Assembly: GCA_964613945.1 (NCBI GenBank)
Contig: CAZTJC010000009.1
Location: forward strand, 65,337 to 129,336
Source: JAVVHH01 sp964613945
GTDB taxonomy: Bacteria; Pseudomonadota; Alphaproteobacteria; Acetobacterales; Acetobacteraceae
DNA: 64,000 bases
Direction of reading: 5' to 3'
Below the pieces are notes generated by a model that saw nothing but the letters and a program-made list of their open reading frames with translations, was not told where the DNA came from and searched no databases. This document shows, one piece after another, positions 15,779-25,003 of this stretch. The first letter of the stretch is position 1. Each line of letters starts with the position of its first letter. A program made the position numbers and the translations under genes.

Positions 15779-16840
15779 TTACTCCTGGGCTGCAAGCCGG
15801 GCGGCCTGGTCCTCGGCAGTCAGGCGATCGATGATCTCGTCCAGATCGCCCTGCATCACCTTGTCGATGCTGTGCAGCGTCAGCCCGATGCGATGATCCG
15901 ACACGCGTCCCTGCGGGAAATTGTACGTCCGTATCCGCTCACTGCGGTCGCCGGTGCCGACCTGGCCTTTGCGGTCCGCCGCCCGCACCGCCGCCTCACG
16001 CGAGCGTTGCACCTCGTACAGGCGGCTACGCAGGATCTTCATCGCCTTGGCGCGGTTCTTGTGCTGGCTCCGCTCCTCCTGCATCGCCACCACCACGCCC
16101 GACGGCACATGCGTGATCCGCACCGCGCTTTCCGTCTTGTTGACGTGCTGCCCGCCGGCGCCCGATGCCCGATACACGTCGATCCGCAGGTCGCTTTCAT
16201 TGATCTCGACGTCGACCTCCTCGGCCTCCGGCAACACCGCCACCGTCACCGTCGAGGTATGGATGCGTCCCTGGCTTTCAGTCGCCGGCACACGCTGCAC
16301 CCGATGCACGCCGCTCTCGTATTTGAACCGCGCGAACACGTTGCGCCCGGTGACTTCGGCCACCGCTTCCTTGATCCCACCCAACTCGTTGTCGGAGTAG
16401 TCGAGCACCTCGACGCGCCAGCCATTGGCCACGGCGTATTTCTGATACATCTGGAACAGCTCGGCCGCGAACAGCCCGGCTTCGTCGCCTCCCGCCGCCG
16501 GACGCACTTCCAGGATGGCACTGCGTGCATCCGCCTCGTCTTTCGGCAGCAGCGCCAGCCGGATCTCCTGCCGCAACATCGGCAGCCGTTCCTTGAGGTC
16601 GTATAGCTCGGCTTCCGCCAGCGCCTTCATCTCCGGATCGGCCATCATGGCCTCCGCCTCATCCTGCGCCCGCTCAGCCGCCCGCAACTCGCCGATCCGC
16701 TCGACCACTGGCTCGATCTCGGCCAACTCCTTGCTGGCTTTCGAGAAGCCGTCGCCCCCGAGTCCCTCGCTCAGCATCGCCCGCAACTCGGCGGCGCGCC
16801 CGACGATCATGTCGAGCCGATTGTCGAGTGTCGCGCTCAA
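15779..16840 (-). CDS. prfA: Peptide chain release factor 1
   Basis: A 353-residue RF1 that reads UAA and UAG. The stop-codon reading PAT tripeptide is in RVPATESQGR and the hydrolysis motif GGQ is in GAGGQHVNKTES. The start is TTG, overlapping the hisS stop as TTGA. No Shine-Dalgarno sequence precedes it, so translation probably depends on coupling with hisS. An internal ATG eleven codons in is a weaker alternative because it would remove family-typical N-terminal residues. Confidence 0.95.
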   Translation of the reverse strand: MSATLDNRLDMIVGRAAELRAMLSEGLGGDGFSKASKELAEIEPVVERIGELRAAERAQDEAEAMMADPEMKALAEAELYDLKERLPMLRQEIRLALLPKDEADARSAILEVRPAAGGDEAGLFAAELFQMYQKYAVANGWRVEVLDYSDNELGGIKEAVAEVTGRNVFARFKYESGVHRVQRVPATESQGRIHTSTVTVAVLPEAEEVDVEINESDLRIDVYRASGAGGQHVNKTESAVRITHVPSGVVVAMQEERSQHKNRAKAMKILRSRLYEVQRSREAAVRAADRKGQVGTGDRSERIRTYNFPQGRVSDHRIGLTLHSIDKVMQGDLDEIIDRLTAEDQAARLAAQE

Positions 16841-18078
16841 CGGAGGCGGTCCGCGAGGTGGTCCATCGTGACCTCCTCCTGCGCCCCGCCGACGAAGTCG
16901 CGCAGTTGCACGACGCCTTTAGCCAGTTCGTCACTGCCGATGATCACCGCCGCACGAGCGCCAATGCGGTTGGCCCGCTCCATCCGCTTCTTGGCGTTGC
17001 CACGATACGACATCTCGGCCGAGATCCCGGCCCGGCGCAGCAGCTGCATCGCTTCCAGCGCCGCCGCTTCCTCGGCGGCCCCGCCGATCGGCACGATGCT
17101 GACCGGTGCCGGCTTGGCTGGCGGCGCAGCCAGCAGCATCGACAAGCGTTCGACACCTGCGGCCCAGCCGACCGCCGGGATCGCCGGGCCACCCATCTGC
17201 TGCATCAGCCCGTCATAGCGCCCACCGCCCATGACGGTGCCCTGTGCCCCGAGCTGATCGGTGACGAACTCGAATGCCGTATGGCTGTAGTAATCCAGGC
17301 CCCGCACGATGCGCGGGTTCTCTCGGAACGGCACGCCGAACCGGGCCAGATGCGCCTTGAGCCCGTCATAGAACGCCGCCGCCTCGGCGGTCAGCGAGGC
17401 ATAGATGGTGGGTGCATCGGCGACCAATGCCTTGTCACCCTCATCCTTGCTGTCGAGGATGCGGAGCGGGTTGTGCTCCAGCCGATTCAAGCTGTCTGTC
17501 GAGAGACTGTCTTTGTGCGCAGTGAAATACGCCACCAGCGCCGCCCGATAGGCGTCGCGGCTAATGGCATCCCCGAGCGTATTGAGTTCCAGCACCACGC
17601 TGTCCGCGATGCCCAGCGCCGTTAGGATGTGCCATCCCAACCCGATGATCTCCGCATCGGCCAGCGGCTCCGGCACCCCGATCAGCTCCGCCCCGATCTG
17701 GTGGAACTGCCGATAGCGCCCTTTCTGCGGCCGCTCGTAGCGGAACATCGGCCCGGCGTAGAACACCTTCTGCGGAAGCGACTGCGTCAGCCCGTTGCTG
17801 AGCAATGCGCGGCAGACACCCGCAGTGTTCTCCGGCCGCAGCGTGACGCTGTCGCCGCCACGGTCGTCGAAGGTGTACATCTCCTTGGTGACTACGTCCG
17901 ACGTGTCGCCCAGCGTGCGGGCGAAGACGCGCGTCTCCTCGAAGATCGGCGTCGCCCACTCTTCGAGCCCATACAGCCCGGCCACCCGTCGCGCCGTGTC
18001 GATCACATGAGCATGCCGCCGCTGCTCGTCGCCGATCAGGTCGCGCGTGCCTCGGACAGGTTGTAATGCTTCAGCCAA
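16837..18078 (-). CDS. hisS: Histidyl-tRNA synthetase
   Basis: A 413-residue class II synthetase. Motif 2 appears in FRYERPQKGRYRQFHQIG, the histidine-specific stretch in RGLDYYSHTAFEF and motif 3 in AAGVERLSML. A C-terminal anticodon domain follows (VSIVPIGGAAEEAA). The TTG start at 18078 has GGAAGG seven bases ahead and gives the conserved LQPVRGTRDL beginning. Longer frames upstream belong to the reverse reading of ispG. It lies 35 bases after ispG and is coupled to prfA. Confidence 0.95.
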   Translation of the reverse strand: MAEALQPVRGTRDLIGDEQRRHAHVIDTARRVAGLYGLEEWATPIFEETRVFARTLGDTSDVVTKEMYTFDDRGGDSVTLRPENTAGVCRALLSNGLTQSLPQKVFYAGPMFRYERPQKGRYRQFHQIGAELIGVPEPLADAEIIGLGWHILTALGIADSVVLELNTLGDAISRDAYRAALVAYFTAHKDSLSTDSLNRLEHNPLRILDSKDEGDKALVADAPTIYASLTAEAAAFYDGLKAHLARFGVPFRENPRIVRGLDYYSHTAFEFVTDQLGAQGTVMGGGRYDGLMQQMGGPAIPAVGWAAGVERLSMLLAAPPAKPAPVSIVPIGGAAEEAAALEAMQLLRRAGISAEMSYRGNAKKRMERANRIGARAAVIIGSDELAKGVVQLRDFVGGAQEEVTMDHLADRLR

Positions 18079-18113
18079 GTTCGTTCCTTCCGGGTGGGCT
18101 GAAGCCCACCGCC

Positions 18114-19238
18114 TTACTCCGCCGCGACGGCGACCGGCACCGCTTCGGCCGCCAGCGCCTCGGCCTTGCGTTCGACCAATTCGACGATGTGCTCGATCAT
18201 GTCGCCGCCATCCATCGTGTGGTCGGTCTTGCCCGCCGCATACACCATGTGCCGCCCGTTGCCGCCGCCGGTAACGCCGAGATCGGTCATCAGCGCCTCG
18301 CCGGGCCCGTTCACGACGCAGCCGATGATGGACAGGGTCAGCGGCGTCTTGATGTGCTGCAGCCGGTCCTCGAGCTTCTGCACCGTGTCGATGACGTTGA
18401 AGCCCTGCCGCGCGCAGGACGGGCACGAGATGATCTTTACCCCGCGATGCCGCAGCCCCAGCGACTTCAGCAAGTCCCAACCGACCAGCACTTCTTCTTC
18501 CGGCAGCGCCGACAACGATACCCGCAGCGTGTCGCCGATCCCGGCCCAGAGCAGGTTGCCGAGCCCGATCGAGGACTTCACCGTCCCTGCCCGCTTCGAC
18601 CCGGCTTCCGTGATCCCGATGTGTAGCGGATGGTCGCACTGCTCGGCCAGCTGCGTGTAGGCCGCAACCGCCATGAACACGTCCGACGCTTTCACGCTGA
18701 TCTTGAACTCGTGAAAATCATGGTCCTGCAGGATCTTCGCATGCTCGAGCGCGCTCTCGACCAGCGCTTCCGGGTTCGGCTCGCCGTACTTCTCCAGCAA
18801 ATGCCGATCCAGTGACCCAGCGTTTACGCCGATCCGCATCGAGCAACCATGGTCCCGCGCCGCCTGCACAACTTCGCGCACCCGATCGGCGCTGCCGATG
18901 TTGCCCGGGTTGATCCTGAGGCACGCCGCGCCGCTCTGTGCCGCCTCGATCGCCCGCTTATAATGAAAGTGGATATCCGCCACGATCGGCACCTTCACCT
19001 GGCGCACGATGTCCTTCAGCGCGAACGCGCTCTCCTGGTCGGGACAGGACACGCGCACGATGTCGACGCCGGCCTCCTCCGAGGTCCGGATCTGCGCCAC
19101 CGTGCCCGCCACGTCCGTGGTCAGCGTATTGGTCATGGTCTGCACCGTGATCGGCGCATCGCCACCCACCGGAACCGATCCGACATGGATCTGCCGCGAC
19201 TTGCGACGCTCGATCTGCTGATACGGGCGATACATCAT
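18114..19238 (-). CDS. ispG: 4-hydroxy-3-methylbut-2-en-1-yl diphosphate synthase (flavodoxin/ferredoxin)
   Basis: A 374-residue iron-sulfur enzyme of the non-mevalonate isoprenoid pathway, converting methylerythritol cyclodiphosphate to HMBPP. The TIM barrel begins with IHVGSVPVGGDAPITVQTMT. The 4Fe-4S ligands are the Cys pair in ISCPSCARQGF and the Cys in SIIGCVVNGPGEA. The first of two adjacent ATG codons is chosen because GAGGAG lies six bases upstream. The Ala/Val-rich tail is not conserved. It sits between the rodZ-like gene and hisS in one run. Confidence 0.96.
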   Translation of the reverse strand: MMYRPYQQIERRKSRQIHVGSVPVGGDAPITVQTMTNTLTTDVAGTVAQIRTSEEAGVDIVRVSCPDQESAFALKDIVRQVKVPIVADIHFHYKRAIEAAQSGAACLRINPGNIGSADRVREVVQAARDHGCSMRIGVNAGSLDRHLLEKYGEPNPEALVESALEHAKILQDHDFHEFKISVKASDVFMAVAAYTQLAEQCDHPLHIGITEAGSKRAGTVKSSIGLGNLLWAGIGDTLRVSLSALPEEEVLVGWDLLKSLGLRHRGVKIISCPSCARQGFNVIDTVQKLEDRLQHIKTPLTLSIIGCVVNGPGEALMTDLGVTGGGNGRHMVYAAGKTDHTMDGGDMIEHIVELVERKAEALAAEAVPVAVAAE

Positions 19239-19282
19239 GCTGAACTCCTCGGGCTCCAGATAGGACCGGTGTCGCCCTGCTT

Positions 19283-20281
19283 CTACTGCTGACGCGGCTG
19301 CGGCGGCAACTTCACGCCTGGCGGCAGCTTGATGCTGTCCGGCTCCAGCGAGATATCCCGGCGCACGGCACCGCTGGCGCCGAGCGGCGCGGCCGCGATG
19401 CCGTCGACCACGATGTCGGTGCCGCCGGCATTGCCGGTGGTCATGATCAGATTGGCCTGCTTGGGAACCGGCCAACTCTCGCCGGCCCGCATGACCCGGT
19501 TGAGCAGCACCGAACCCTGCTTCTCGCGGACCTGGACATACGAATCCGCCTTGAACTTCAGGAGGACGCGGCTGGCATCGGGCGCTGGGGTGGACGGCGC
19601 AGACGTCAATGGGGCGATCAACGGTGCCGGCGTCAGTGTAACCGGCACGGGGACCGGCACCGGAATGGTGACGAGCGGCGACGGCACGGATGGGAGCGTC
19701 GCGGCAGGCGCCGGGCTACCCGCGGTTTGGGTCGGCGGCGGCAGGATGGAGGCGACCTGCGGCGAGACATGGCTCGGCGCAACGTTCTCGGCCAGGGGCG
19801 CGAGCCGCTCCGGCACCGCCGAGACAGTGGGTTCGTCATGCCGCACCGGCGACACCCGATACCAGACCGCATAGGCGCCGATCGCCAGGATCAACCCGAG
19901 CAGGACCACGGCCCCGGCCGGCACGCCGCGGTCCGGCACCGGCGCCGGAAAGGCGAGTTCGGTTTTGCGATTCACCTCGTGACCTTCGGCGCGGAACCGC
20001 CGGGCGATCTCGTCCGGGTCCAGGCCGAGGGAGTTGGCGTAGGTCCGCACGAAACCGACAGCGTAGGCCGACCCGGGCAAGTCGCCGATGCGTCCTTCCT
20101 CGATCGCTTCGAGGAACGGCAGCCGGATGCGCAGGCCTTGCGCCACTTCCTCCAGCGTCCAGCCCAGACGGAGCCGTGCGGCACGCAGTTCGGCACCGAC
20201 GCGGGAGGCGCCGGTGTCGCCAATCTCGGAAGCCGACATCATCGCACGCGCCTCGTTGAACTCGGGTCTGCGAACTTCCAT
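19283..20281 (-). CDS. RodZ-like helix-turn-helix membrane protein with DUF4115 domain
   Basis: A 332-residue protein. Residues about 25-95 form a Cro/XRE-type helix-turn-helix (VGAELRAARLRLGWTLEEVA, GSAYAVGFVRTYANSLGLD), 119-140 is one transmembrane helix (GVPAGAVVLLGLILAIGAYAVW), then comes a long Pro/Ala/Thr-rich periplasmic linker and a C-terminal DUF4115 sandwich (VLLKFKADSYVQVREKQG). This is the RodZ architecture, which links MreB to the cell wall, and alphaproteobacteria place it next to ispG as here. Start could also be either of two ATGs at codons 14 and 15. Confidence 0.88.
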   Translation of the reverse strand: MEVRRPEFNEARAMMSASEIGDTGASRVGAELRAARLRLGWTLEEVAQGLRIRLPFLEAIEEGRIGDLPGSAYAVGFVRTYANSLGLDPDEIARRFRAEGHEVNRKTELAFPAPVPDRGVPAGAVVLLGLILAIGAYAVWYRVSPVRHDEPTVSAVPERLAPLAENVAPSHVSPQVASILPPPTQTAGSPAPAATLPSVPSPLVTIPVPVPVPVTLTPAPLIAPLTSAPSTPAPDASRVLLKFKADSYVQVREKQGSVLLNRVMRAGESWPVPKQANLIMTTGNAGGTDIVVDGIAAAPLGASGAVRRDISLEPDSIKLPPGVKLPPQPRQQ

Positions 20282-20334
20282 CGGATACTACCTGGATAAC
20301 GGTTCATGACAGACCGAGACGCATTGTTATCAAA

Positions 20335-20348
20335 CGATTGGTCAATCG
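20335..20348. promoter_or_regulatory. Palindrome upstream of the rodZ-like gene
   Basis: CGATTG-GT-CAATCG is a perfect 6-bp inverted repeat in the 135-base space between the ptsP stop and the rodZ-like start. It lies about 55 bases before that start in an A/T-richer patch. It could be an operator, but there is no second copy nearby and no regulator to assign. Confidence 0.25.
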
Positions 20349-20416
20349 GTCGCGTGATCTAGCCCGTAATGCCCGGCTTGCCAACGCCGGCCATCCCCGG
20401 CCACCGCCGAATCGTC

Positions 20417-22651
20417 TCAGAAACGGAGATCATGCTCGCGCGCCCACGAGGCGATCGGCTCGCGCAAGCTGGCCGGCCCGGCCTGCGTGCGCCGCAGCGC
20501 CGTCAGCACGTCGCGCAACGCGTCGAGATCGACCTGCGCCAGCATGGATTTCAGCCGCAACAGGCTCGGCGCCGGCATGGACAGCGTGGTGATCCCGATC
20601 GCGGCCAGCACCATGGCGTCCAGCGGGCGGGACGCGTGCTCGCCGCAGACGGACACGTCGACATTCTCTTTCCGCGCCGCATCCACCACTCGTTCCAGCG
20701 CATCGAGCACCGGGGCGGAGAGCAGGTCGTAACGGTTGGCCAGCGCGGGGGTGCCACGGTCGGCCGCGAACAAAAACTGCAGCAGGTCGTTCGACCCGAT
20801 GGAGACGAAATCCGCCTCGGCCATCAGCGCCGGCAGTTGAAACAACAGCGCCGGCACCTCGATCATGCTGCCGACGCTCAACTCGATCGGCGCCGGGCGA
20901 ACGCGGGCGGCTTCGGTAAACAACAGGCTCTTGGCGGCGCGGAACTCGGCCACGGTCGCCACCATCGGGAACATGATCGACAGCTTGCGTCCGCCCGCGG
21001 CCAGCAACAGCGCGCGCAGCTGCCGGCGCAGCATGGCGGGCCGATCGAGGCCGATGCGCAGGCTGCGCCAGCCCATGGCCGGGTTCTCCTCCACCTGGGG
21101 CGGAGCGTCCTTGAGCATCTTGTCGCCGCCAAGGTCCAGCGTGCGGAACCGTACTGGCCGGTCGCCGGCGGCATCCAGCACGCGGGCATACAGCGCCGCC
21201 TGTTCCGGCACGTCGGCCACCTCGCCGCGGGCCAGCATGGCGATCTCGGTGCGGAACAGGCCAATCCCGTCCGCCCCGGTGTTGTCGAGCTGCTCCATCT
21301 CGCGCGCCAGTCCGACGTTGAGCTGCAGATGCAGGCGCACGCCGTCCTTGCTGCGGGCCGGCAGCGAACGCTGGGCGGCGAAGCCCGCCTCGATCTCCTG
21401 CCGGATCAGCAACGCCTGCTGGAAGCTGGCGCGGACCTCCGGCGCCGGACGAAGGATGAGCTGCCCCTCGTCGGCGTCGAGGATCGCCTCGTCGCCGTTC
21501 TCGACCGCCTCGAGCATCCCGGCCGCGCCGCCCAGCGCCGGCAGCCCGAGCGCCCGCGCCAGAATCGCGGCATGGCCGGCATTGCTGCCTTCCTCGATCA
21601 CCACGCCACCAATCCCGCGCGCATGCCACTCGAGCAGTTGCGCCGGGCCGAGCCGACGCGCGAGCAGGATCGCACCCTGCGGGATCGCCAACGGTGCCTC
21701 ACCGCCATCGAGCGCGGCCAGCATCCGCTCGGCCATCTCTTCCAGATCGGACAACCGCTCGCGCAGATACGGGTCCTGGATGCGCCGCATCCGCTCGCGG
21801 ACCTGATACGACACCCGGTGCACCGCCGCTTCCGCCGACAGGCCACTCTTGGCCGCCTCGGCGACCCGGCGCAGCCATCCCTCGTCGGCCGACACCAGCC
21901 GAGTCGCCTCCAGCACCTCGCGGGCGTCGTCATCGTCGGGCCGGCTGGAATCGATCAACTCGTCCAGCGTCTTCTGGATCGACGCCGCCGCCGCCGTGAT
22001 GCGGGCCATCTCCACCTGCGGATCCTCGGCCAGCAACCGCCGCACCGGCGCGCCCATGCCGTGCAGCACCACCGGACCGATCACCAGGCCCGGCGCGATC
22101 GGCAACGCATCGAATTGCCGCGGCAACACGCTGCCGAGCCCGTCCGCGGCATCGGTCACGCCGCTGGCGGCCAGTAATTCGGCCAGCAGCATCGCCACCG
22201 TCTCGAGCCCATCGACCTCGTCGTCGGTGTAACGGCGCGGCAGCAGGTCCTGCACGGTCAATACGCCCAGCGTGCGCCCGGCGCGGCGCAGCGGCACCGC
22301 CAGCAACGAGGCGAATATCTCCTCACCGGTCTCCGGGCGGTAGGCGAAGGCTGGATGACTCTGCGCGTCCGGCAGGTTCTGCACCGTCGCTGTCGCCGCC
22401 GCGATGCCGACGATACCCTCGCCGACGCGCAGCCGGGTGCGCCCGACCGCCTCCTGCCGCAGCCCCATCGTCGCGGCCAACTCGAGCACGTCGCCGGACC
22501 GCATGGCGTAGATGGCGCACACCGCTGCCGTCATCTCGGCCCCGATCAGCTGCGCCAGGGCGTTCAGCGCGTCGCGTCCGCCAGGAGGCCCGTCGGCACT
22601 GGCTGCCATCATCGCGCGAAGCCGGGCCAATAGGCGGCGGCTTCCCGCCAT
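20417..22651 (-). CDS. ptsP: Phosphoenolpyruvate-protein phosphotransferase with GAF domain (EI-Ntr)
   Basis: A 744-residue enzyme I of the nitrogen PTS, which passes phosphate from PEP to NPr. An N-terminal GAF domain (about 20-165) is followed by the PTS EI N-domain (PGLVIGPVV onward), the phosphohistidine swivel (about His360 in NAGHAAILARALGLPA) and the PEP-binding barrel (GADGIGLFRTEIAML, VSIGSNDLLQFLFAAD, SVCGEHASRP). The residues before the active His are Ala-Gly where most family members have Thr-Ser. The ATG at 22651 overlaps the upstream stop as TGATG. No HPr or EIIA gene is in this window. Confidence 0.94.
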   Translation of the reverse strand: MAGSRRLLARLRAMMAASADGPPGGRDALNALAQLIGAEMTAAVCAIYAMRSGDVLELAATMGLRQEAVGRTRLRVGEGIVGIAAATATVQNLPDAQSHPAFAYRPETGEEIFASLLAVPLRRAGRTLGVLTVQDLLPRRYTDDEVDGLETVAMLLAELLAASGVTDAADGLGSVLPRQFDALPIAPGLVIGPVVLHGMGAPVRRLLAEDPQVEMARITAAAASIQKTLDELIDSSRPDDDDAREVLEATRLVSADEGWLRRVAEAAKSGLSAEAAVHRVSYQVRERMRRIQDPYLRERLSDLEEMAERMLAALDGGEAPLAIPQGAILLARRLGPAQLLEWHARGIGGVVIEEGSNAGHAAILARALGLPALGGAAGMLEAVENGDEAILDADEGQLILRPAPEVRASFQQALLIRQEIEAGFAAQRSLPARSKDGVRLHLQLNVGLAREMEQLDNTGADGIGLFRTEIAMLARGEVADVPEQAALYARVLDAAGDRPVRFRTLDLGGDKMLKDAPPQVEENPAMGWRSLRIGLDRPAMLRRQLRALLLAAGGRKLSIMFPMVATVAEFRAAKSLLFTEAARVRPAPIELSVGSMIEVPALLFQLPALMAEADFVSIGSNDLLQFLFAADRGTPALANRYDLLSAPVLDALERVVDAARKENVDVSVCGEHASRPLDAMVLAAIGITTLSMPAPSLLRLKSMLAQVDLDALRDVLTALRRTQAGPASLREPIASWAREHDLRF

Positions 22652-23736
22652 CAGACGAGCCGGGTGGTGCGACCCGTGCCTCGACGCGAAAGCACGTCGC
22701 AAGCCTGGTCGACGAGTTCGCCGATGATGTCCGCCACCGGCTGTTCGGCACTCACCATGCCCACGGATTGACCGGCCATCAGGGAGCCATTCTCGACGTC
22801 GCCGTCGATCACCGCGCGCCGCAGCGCACCGGCCCAGAAATGTTCGATCGAGAGTTGCCCCTGCTCGCGGGTGATCGCGCCGGACATCACCTGTGCGATC
22901 ACGTCGGCCTGGTGGGCCATGAAGCGCTCCGTGCCGTGATTGGCCAGGCCGCGGACCGGAATAACGGGAAAGCGCGGGTCGAGCTGAACGCTCGGCAACG
23001 CGTCGCGGGCGCGGGCTCCGATAAACGCCTGCTTGAACCGCGGATGCGCGATGCTTTCGCTCGCCGCGGCGAACCGGGTGCCGACCTGTGCGCCGGCAGC
23101 GCCCATCTCGAGAAAGGCGAGTAATGCCTCGCCACGGCCGATGCCGCCGGCCACGAACACGGGGACCTCGTCGATGTAGGGCAGGATCTCCTGCGCCAGC
23201 ACGCCGAGCGAGACCGGGCCGATATGCCCACCCGCCTCCGACCCCTCAATGATCAGCGCGTCGGCCCCGCCGCGGATCAGTCGCTTGGCCAGCACCAGCG
23301 CCGGCGCGAAGCAGATCAGGCGCATCCCGGCCTCCTTGACCGCCCGCACTGCCTCGCCCCGGGGCAACCCGCCCGCCAGCACCACGTGCCCGACCTTCGC
23401 CTCGCGGCACACCCGGATCAGGTCGAGCAGATCGGGATGCATGGTGATCAGGTTGACGCCGAACGGCCGGTCGGTCAGCGCCTGTGTCGCCGCGATCTCG
23501 GCAGCCAGTGCGGCCGGTGGCATGGAGCCGCAGGCGATGACGCCGAAACCGCCGGCGTTGGAGATCGAGGATACCAGGTGGCGCTCGCTGAGCCAGCTCA
23601 TCGCGCCGCCCAGGATGGCGTAGCGCGTGCCCAGGAAGGCCCGGCCGCGCACCGAAAGCCGGTCGAACTCAGCCCGAACCAGCGCGTCCGACGCTACGGC
23701 GTCGGATGCGAGGTCGGACTGGAGCGTATCAGGCAT
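22651..23736 (-). CDS. Nitronate monooxygenase (2-nitropropane dioxygenase family)
   Basis: A 361-residue FMN TIM-barrel flavoprotein. GGAMSWLSERHLVSSISNAGGFGVI near the N-terminus, GSEAGGHIGPVS with the catalytic-region His, and VFVAGGIGRGEALLAFLEMGAAGAQVGTRF as the phosphate-binding segment identify the family. It oxidises nitronates or related carbon acids. The true substrate is unknown. The ATG at 23736 overlaps the last eight bases of lysC, and the stop overlaps the ptsP start, so it is embedded in that operon. Confidence 0.9.
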   Translation of the reverse strand: MPDTLQSDLASDAVASDALVRAEFDRLSVRGRAFLGTRYAILGGAMSWLSERHLVSSISNAGGFGVIACGSMPPAALAAEIAATQALTDRPFGVNLITMHPDLLDLIRVCREAKVGHVVLAGGLPRGEAVRAVKEAGMRLICFAPALVLAKRLIRGGADALIIEGSEAGGHIGPVSLGVLAQEILPYIDEVPVFVAGGIGRGEALLAFLEMGAAGAQVGTRFAAASESIAHPRFKQAFIGARARDALPSVQLDPRFPVIPVRGLANHGTERFMAHQADVIAQVMSGAITREQGQLSIEHFWAGALRRAVIDGDVENGSLMAGQSVGMVSAEQPVADIIGELVDQACDVLSRRGTGRTTRLV

Positions 23737-24943
23737 CGAGCCCGTAGGCCGTGTGCAACGCACGCACGGCCAGCTCGGTGTATTCGGCACCGATCAGCAC
23801 GCTGACCTTGATCTCGCTGGTCGAGATGACCTGGATGTTGATCCCCTTGGCTGCCAGCGTCGCGAACATCGTGTTGGCGATACCGGCGTGGCTGCGCATG
23901 CCAACGCCGACGACGCTGATCTTGGCGACGTCCGAGTCCGTCAACACCGCCGCCGCGGCGATCTCGGCACTTCGCTCGGCCAGGATCTGCTCGGCACGCG
24001 GCAGGTCGGTGCGGCCGACCGTGAACGTCATGTCGGTGGTCCCTTCGGCTGAGACGCTCTGGACGATCATGTCGACGTTGACGTTGGCCGCCGATAGCGG
24101 CCCGAAGATCGCGGCGGCTACGCCCGGCCGGTCCGGCACGTGGCGCAGGGTGATGCGCGCTTCGTCGCGGGAGTATGCGATGCCGGATACGACTACCTGT
24201 TCCAAAATCTCATCCTCGTCCACGACCAGTGTTCCCGGCCGATCCTCGAAGCTGCTCAGAACCTGAACGCGTACCCGCTGCTTCATCGCGAGTTCGACGC
24301 TGCGGGTTTGCAGCACCTTTGCGCCGACCGACGCCAACTCCAGCATCTCCTCATACGAGATCCTGTCCAGTTTACGCGCGCGGGCGACGATGCGTGGGTC
24401 CGTCGTGTAGATACCGTCCACGTCAGTATAGATGTCGCAGCGATCCGCCTTCAACCCGGCTGCGAGCGCCACCGCGGATGTATCTGATCCGCCACGACCC
24501 AGGGTGGTGATCCGCTCGCCCGGGCCGATGCCCTGGAAGCCAGCAACCACGGGCACCCGACCCGCCTGCATCTCGGCCAGCAAGGCCTCGCCCTCGACCG
24601 CGGTAATACGCGCCCGGCCATGCGCATCGTCCGTCTGCAACGGGATCTGCCATCCTGCCCATGACCGCGACTCGACGCCCAGCGCCTGCAGCGCGATCGC
24701 CGTCAGCCCGGCGGTGACCTGCTCGCCGGTGGCGACGACGGAGTCGTACTCGCGCTGGTCGTGCAGCGGCGCCAGGCTCTGGCACCAGGCGACGAGCTGG
24801 TTGGTGACGCCTGACATCGCCGACACGACCACGGCGACCTCGTTGCCGGCATCGACCTCGCGCTTGACCTTGAGGGCCACGTTCCGGATGCGGTCGAGAT
24901 CGGCTACCGAGGTGCCGCCGAACTTCATCACAATCCGCGCCAT
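23729..24943 (-). CDS. lysC: Aspartate kinase
   Basis: A 404-residue aspartokinase, first step to lysine, threonine and methionine. The kinase start VMKFGGTSVADLDRI and the ATP/substrate segments TGEQVTAGL and TTLGRGGSDTSAVALAA are intact. Two C-terminal ACT domains follow (about 270-404), as in the lysine/threonine-regulated alpha subunits. The ATG at 24943 is preceded by AAGG. The frame to 25108 is the reverse of the divergent ubiG gene. It heads the minus-strand run lysC to prmC. Confidence 0.96.
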   Translation of the reverse strand: MARIVMKFGGTSVADLDRIRNVALKVKREVDAGNEVAVVVSAMSGVTNQLVAWCQSLAPLHDQREYDSVVATGEQVTAGLTAIALQALGVESRSWAGWQIPLQTDDAHGRARITAVEGEALLAEMQAGRVPVVAGFQGIGPGERITTLGRGGSDTSAVALAAGLKADRCDIYTDVDGIYTTDPRIVARARKLDRISYEEMLELASVGAKVLQTRSVELAMKQRVRVQVLSSFEDRPGTLVVDEDEILEQVVVSGIAYSRDEARITLRHVPDRPGVAAAIFGPLSAANVNVDMIVQSVSAEGTTDMTFTVGRTDLPRAEQILAERSAEIAAAAVLTDSDVAKISVVGVGMRSHAGIANTMFATLAAKGINIQVISTSEIKVSVLIGAEYTELAVRALHTAYGLDA

Positions 24944-25003
24944 ACCGACCTTGCCCGCTACACCAAACACGACGACATAACGGCCTGATCTCGCAGGGGC
25001 AAC

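Noticed and set aside
20369..22177. 602-codon open frame on the plus strand opposite ptsP
   Set aside because: Arg/His/Gln/Pro-rich and without any domain, as expected of the reverse of GC-rich coding DNA. The minus-strand ptsP is unmistakable.
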